Positions 43,320 to 44,918 of a stretch of 44,918 nucleotides of DNA are shown here, piece after piece (within the stretch, counting starts at the first letter, position 1; the number at the start of each line of letters is the position of its first letter). The notes beneath the pieces were generated by a model. That model made no database searches. It was not told the origin of the DNA and saw only the letters and a program-made list of their open reading frames with translations. A program made the position numbers and the translations under genes. Origin of the DNA: an uncultured Bacteroidales bacterium (GTDB lineage: Bacteria; Bacteroidota; Bacteroidia; Bacteroidales; P3). Location of the stretch: contig ONIP01000015.1 in the NCBI GenBank assembly GCA_900317955.1, positions 1 to 44,918 on the forward strand, written 5' to 3'.

Positions 43320-44468
43320 ATGAACAAATATAAACTTTTTATTCTTCTTTTATTTATACCAATAATCTCTACTGCTCAGATTACCCGATCGACATACAGA
43401 TCTGGAAACGAAATATATCATGTCCCAATTTATTCAGAACAACAAGCTCGATTTTATTTAGATAATGCAAAAGAATTGGATCCTGTTGAAGGGATATGGA
43501 GTAGTGGGGAAGATAAATATTCTATTGAAAAAGATTTTGATGGATTTACAAGGAACTCAGAATATTATAGAGCAGTTCTCTTATATACAAGCAAATCTAA
43601 TGTTTCAAAGATTGGTGATATTCGTTTTTTTCTTAAGAAAGGAACAAGCCCAAACATCTATGAAACAACATATTATAGTTATTCTAATTTGAACTTTACT
43701 TCATATGGTATAACTTATGATATTAAACCCATAATGACGATTTCATTACTCAACGAACATACACTAACAATAAAATGGTCTGACCACGATAATACATTTT
43801 ACAGAGTATACTCTCCTCAAAATGTCCAACCAAAAGAGGATAAAAAGAGTATGTGGACAGGTACGTGTTTTGCAATTGACAAAAAACATATTGTTACAAA
43901 TTATCATGTTATTCAAGATGCCAAACTCATTAATGTTAAAGGTATGTATGACATTTTTAATAGTGGCCATTCAGCTGAAGTTGTGGCATCTGACAAGGTG
44001 AATGATATAGCGATATTAAAAATAACCGATAACCAATTTCCTGGTTTTGGAAACATTCCATACTGCGTTAGTAACAAAATGGCAGATGTTGGTGAAGACA
44101 TATTTGTATTAGGGTATCCATTGACACAAACGATGGGAAACGAAATAAAACTGACTAATGGAATAATAAGTTCTAGAACTGGATTCCAAGGTGACATAGC
44201 AAACTATCAGATGTCAGCACCCATTCAACCTGGTAATAGTGGAGGCCCGATGTTTGATAGCAAAGGAGATGTAATTGGTATCGTTTGTGCACATCATGCT
44301 GGAGCTGAGAATGCTGGTTACGCCATAAAAATCTCATATTTGAAATTACTTATAGAAAGTACTGGACTAAACATTGCCCTTCCCAGTAACAATACCATTT
44401 CTTCGCTCTCTCTTCCTGAAAAGGTAAAACGTCTGAGGGACTTTGTCTTATATATCGAGTGTAGGTAA
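43320..44468 (+). CDS. secreted trypsin-like serine protease
   Basis: 382 residues from the ATG at 43320, which gives a signal peptide (MNKYKLFILLLFIPIISTAQ). Residues ~21-170 form an unrecognised domain. The C-terminal half is a trypsin/HtrA-type protease with the triad His196 (IVTNYHVIQD), Asp229 (KVNDIAILKI) and Ser307 (QPGNSGGPMFD). No PDZ domain follows, so it is not a standard DegP. The domain before the protease, which reads EGIWSSGEDKYSIEKDFD near residue 56, is found in front of some Bacteroidales S1 proteases. The protein should be periplasmic or exported. Low GC, and the flanking direct repeats, hint at a mobile or duplicated segment. Confidence 0.85.
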   Translation: MNKYKLFILLLFIPIISTAQITRSTYRSGNEIYHVPIYSEQQARFYLDNAKELDPVEGIWSSGEDKYSIEKDFDGFTRNSEYYRAVLLYTSKSNVSKIGDIRFFLKKGTSPNIYETTYYSYSNLNFTSYGITYDIKPIMTISLLNEHTLTIKWSDHDNTFYRVYSPQNVQPKEDKKSMWTGTCFAIDKKHIVTNYHVIQDAKLINVKGMYDIFNSGHSAEVVASDKVNDIAILKITDNQFPGFGNIPYCVSNKMADVGEDIFVLGYPLTQTMGNEIKLTNGIISSRTGFQGDIANYQMSAPIQPGNSGGPMFDSKGDVIGIVCAHHAGAENAGYAIKISYLKLLIESTGLNIALPSNNTISSLSLPEKVKRLRDFVLYIECR

Positions 44469-44514
44469 AACAATTAACAATACGTTAGTTCAGGATAACA
44501 TCAACGTGGCAGAT

Positions 44515-44690
44515 GTTCTCAGTTGCGTCAGATTTGTAATCTGACGCAAAATATTATAAGGATTTGCAATCCGGAATACAATAAACCTTCTCTAATTAAG
44601 CTTAAAATATATATATTTTTTATTACTTTGACGGTTGATGATTGGGTTGATGTCTTTTCCCTACCATTGTCATAGATACACTACAATATT
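44515..44690. repeat. right copy of the divergent ~180 bp direct repeat
   Basis: Contains the perfect 12-bp palindrome TTGCGTCAGATT-TGT-AATCTGACGCAA (44523-44549), GGATTTGCAATCC (44560-44572), and downstream sequence matching the left copy up to the CCCTACCATTG stretch. It follows the protease gene. Confidence 0.6.
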
Positions 44691-44795
44691 GCATAGAAAA
44701 CGAGCACCTGCGAATATGTGCTTGGGTAATGATGAGTGACTACCCGTCCCTGCTGGACGTTGTCGTCATAAATGCATGAATGATGAAATTTTGAC

Positions 44796-44820
44796 GGATT
44801 ACAAATCCTGATAATAATAA
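44796..44820 (-). repeat. REP-like palindrome matching 1790-1816
   Basis: GGATTACAAATCC (44796-44808) followed by TGATAATAATAA. In reverse complement this equals the hairpin and spacer at 1792-1816. Confidence 0.65.
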
Positions 44821-44821
44821 G

Positions 44822-44885
44822 GTAGGCTCTAATAATTGATTATTTTAAGTTTCTGGTTTAAGCGGAGAGCCTACTTTAGCCGCTT
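44822..44885. promoter_or_regulatory. two mutually exclusive hairpins at the right edge
   Basis: GTAGGCTCT (44822-44830) can pair with AGAGCCTAC (44866-44874), but AAGCGG (44860-44865) and CCGCTT (44880-44885) form a second stem that encloses the latter arm. This resembles a switch or attenuator, but no downstream gene is visible. Confidence 0.3.
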
Positions 44886-44918
44886 CGCCAGAATTTGTTA
44901 TTATTTGCAAAGTTAATT

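Overview
The window comes from a chromosome of the order Bacteroidales (Bacteroidota). The evidence is the promoter style (TAnnTTTG -7 boxes, no Shine-Dalgarno sequences), a Rho factor with a very long disordered N-terminal insert, the clpC / gyrA / TPR-protein neighbourhood, and type IX secretion (T9SS) genes: a PorW/SprE lipoprotein and a secreted protein with a T9SS type B C-terminal signal. T9SS and the many palindromic intergenic repeats suggest a lineage other than Bacteroides proper; genus cannot be fixed from this window.

Layout. 1-1311: a partial AlbA_2/ATPase regulator. 1312-1933: no gene, many palindromic repeats. 1934-3392 (minus): a secreted protein followed by two small broken genes, one frameshifted at an A9 tract (CoiA-like nuclease core joined to a glycine-zipper tail) and one three-helix membrane protein split by an in-frame TAG. 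3576-6284: a large T9SS cargo protein. 6564-7036: three tandem copies of a 165-180 bp multi-hairpin repeat. 7041-8031: small secreted protein and gcvH. 8269-16382: rho, threonine aldolase, TrmH-type methyltransferase, priA (opposite strand) and a family 4 glycosyltransferase. 16470-20166: lepB, a cyclophilin, an RprY-type response regulator overlapping a PhnP-like metallohydrolase. 20290-28467: two GT2 glycosyltransferases, a DUF4199 protein, ychF, porW, bactofilin and an AmgK-like kinase fused to a RapZ C-terminal domain. 28560-34930: a tight gene row (pilin-like protein, DUF3822, rsmD, purC, CYTH, YfcC-type permease, M28 peptidase). 35250-39101 (minus): gyrA and a TPR protein. 39680-42325: clpC. 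42409-44690: two divergent ~180 bp direct repeats enclosing a likely 6S RNA, a 92-residue unknown protein and a trypsin-like protease. The right end is repeat-rich.

How it fits together. Most of the window is core housekeeping: transcription termination, replication restart, supercoiling, proteolysis, purine synthesis, rRNA methylation and protein export. PorW, LepB and the type B cargo protein form one theme, since signal peptidase removes the leader of cargo that the T9SS then exports. The unusual material lies between genes: at least three repeat families (multi-hairpin units with compensatory changes, octanucleotide-periodic spacers, and REP-like GATTTGYAATC palindromes), the decayed small-gene cluster at 1.9-2.7 kb, and the probable 6S RNA. 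I see no CRISPR array, no tRNA or rRNA gene and no intact transposase.
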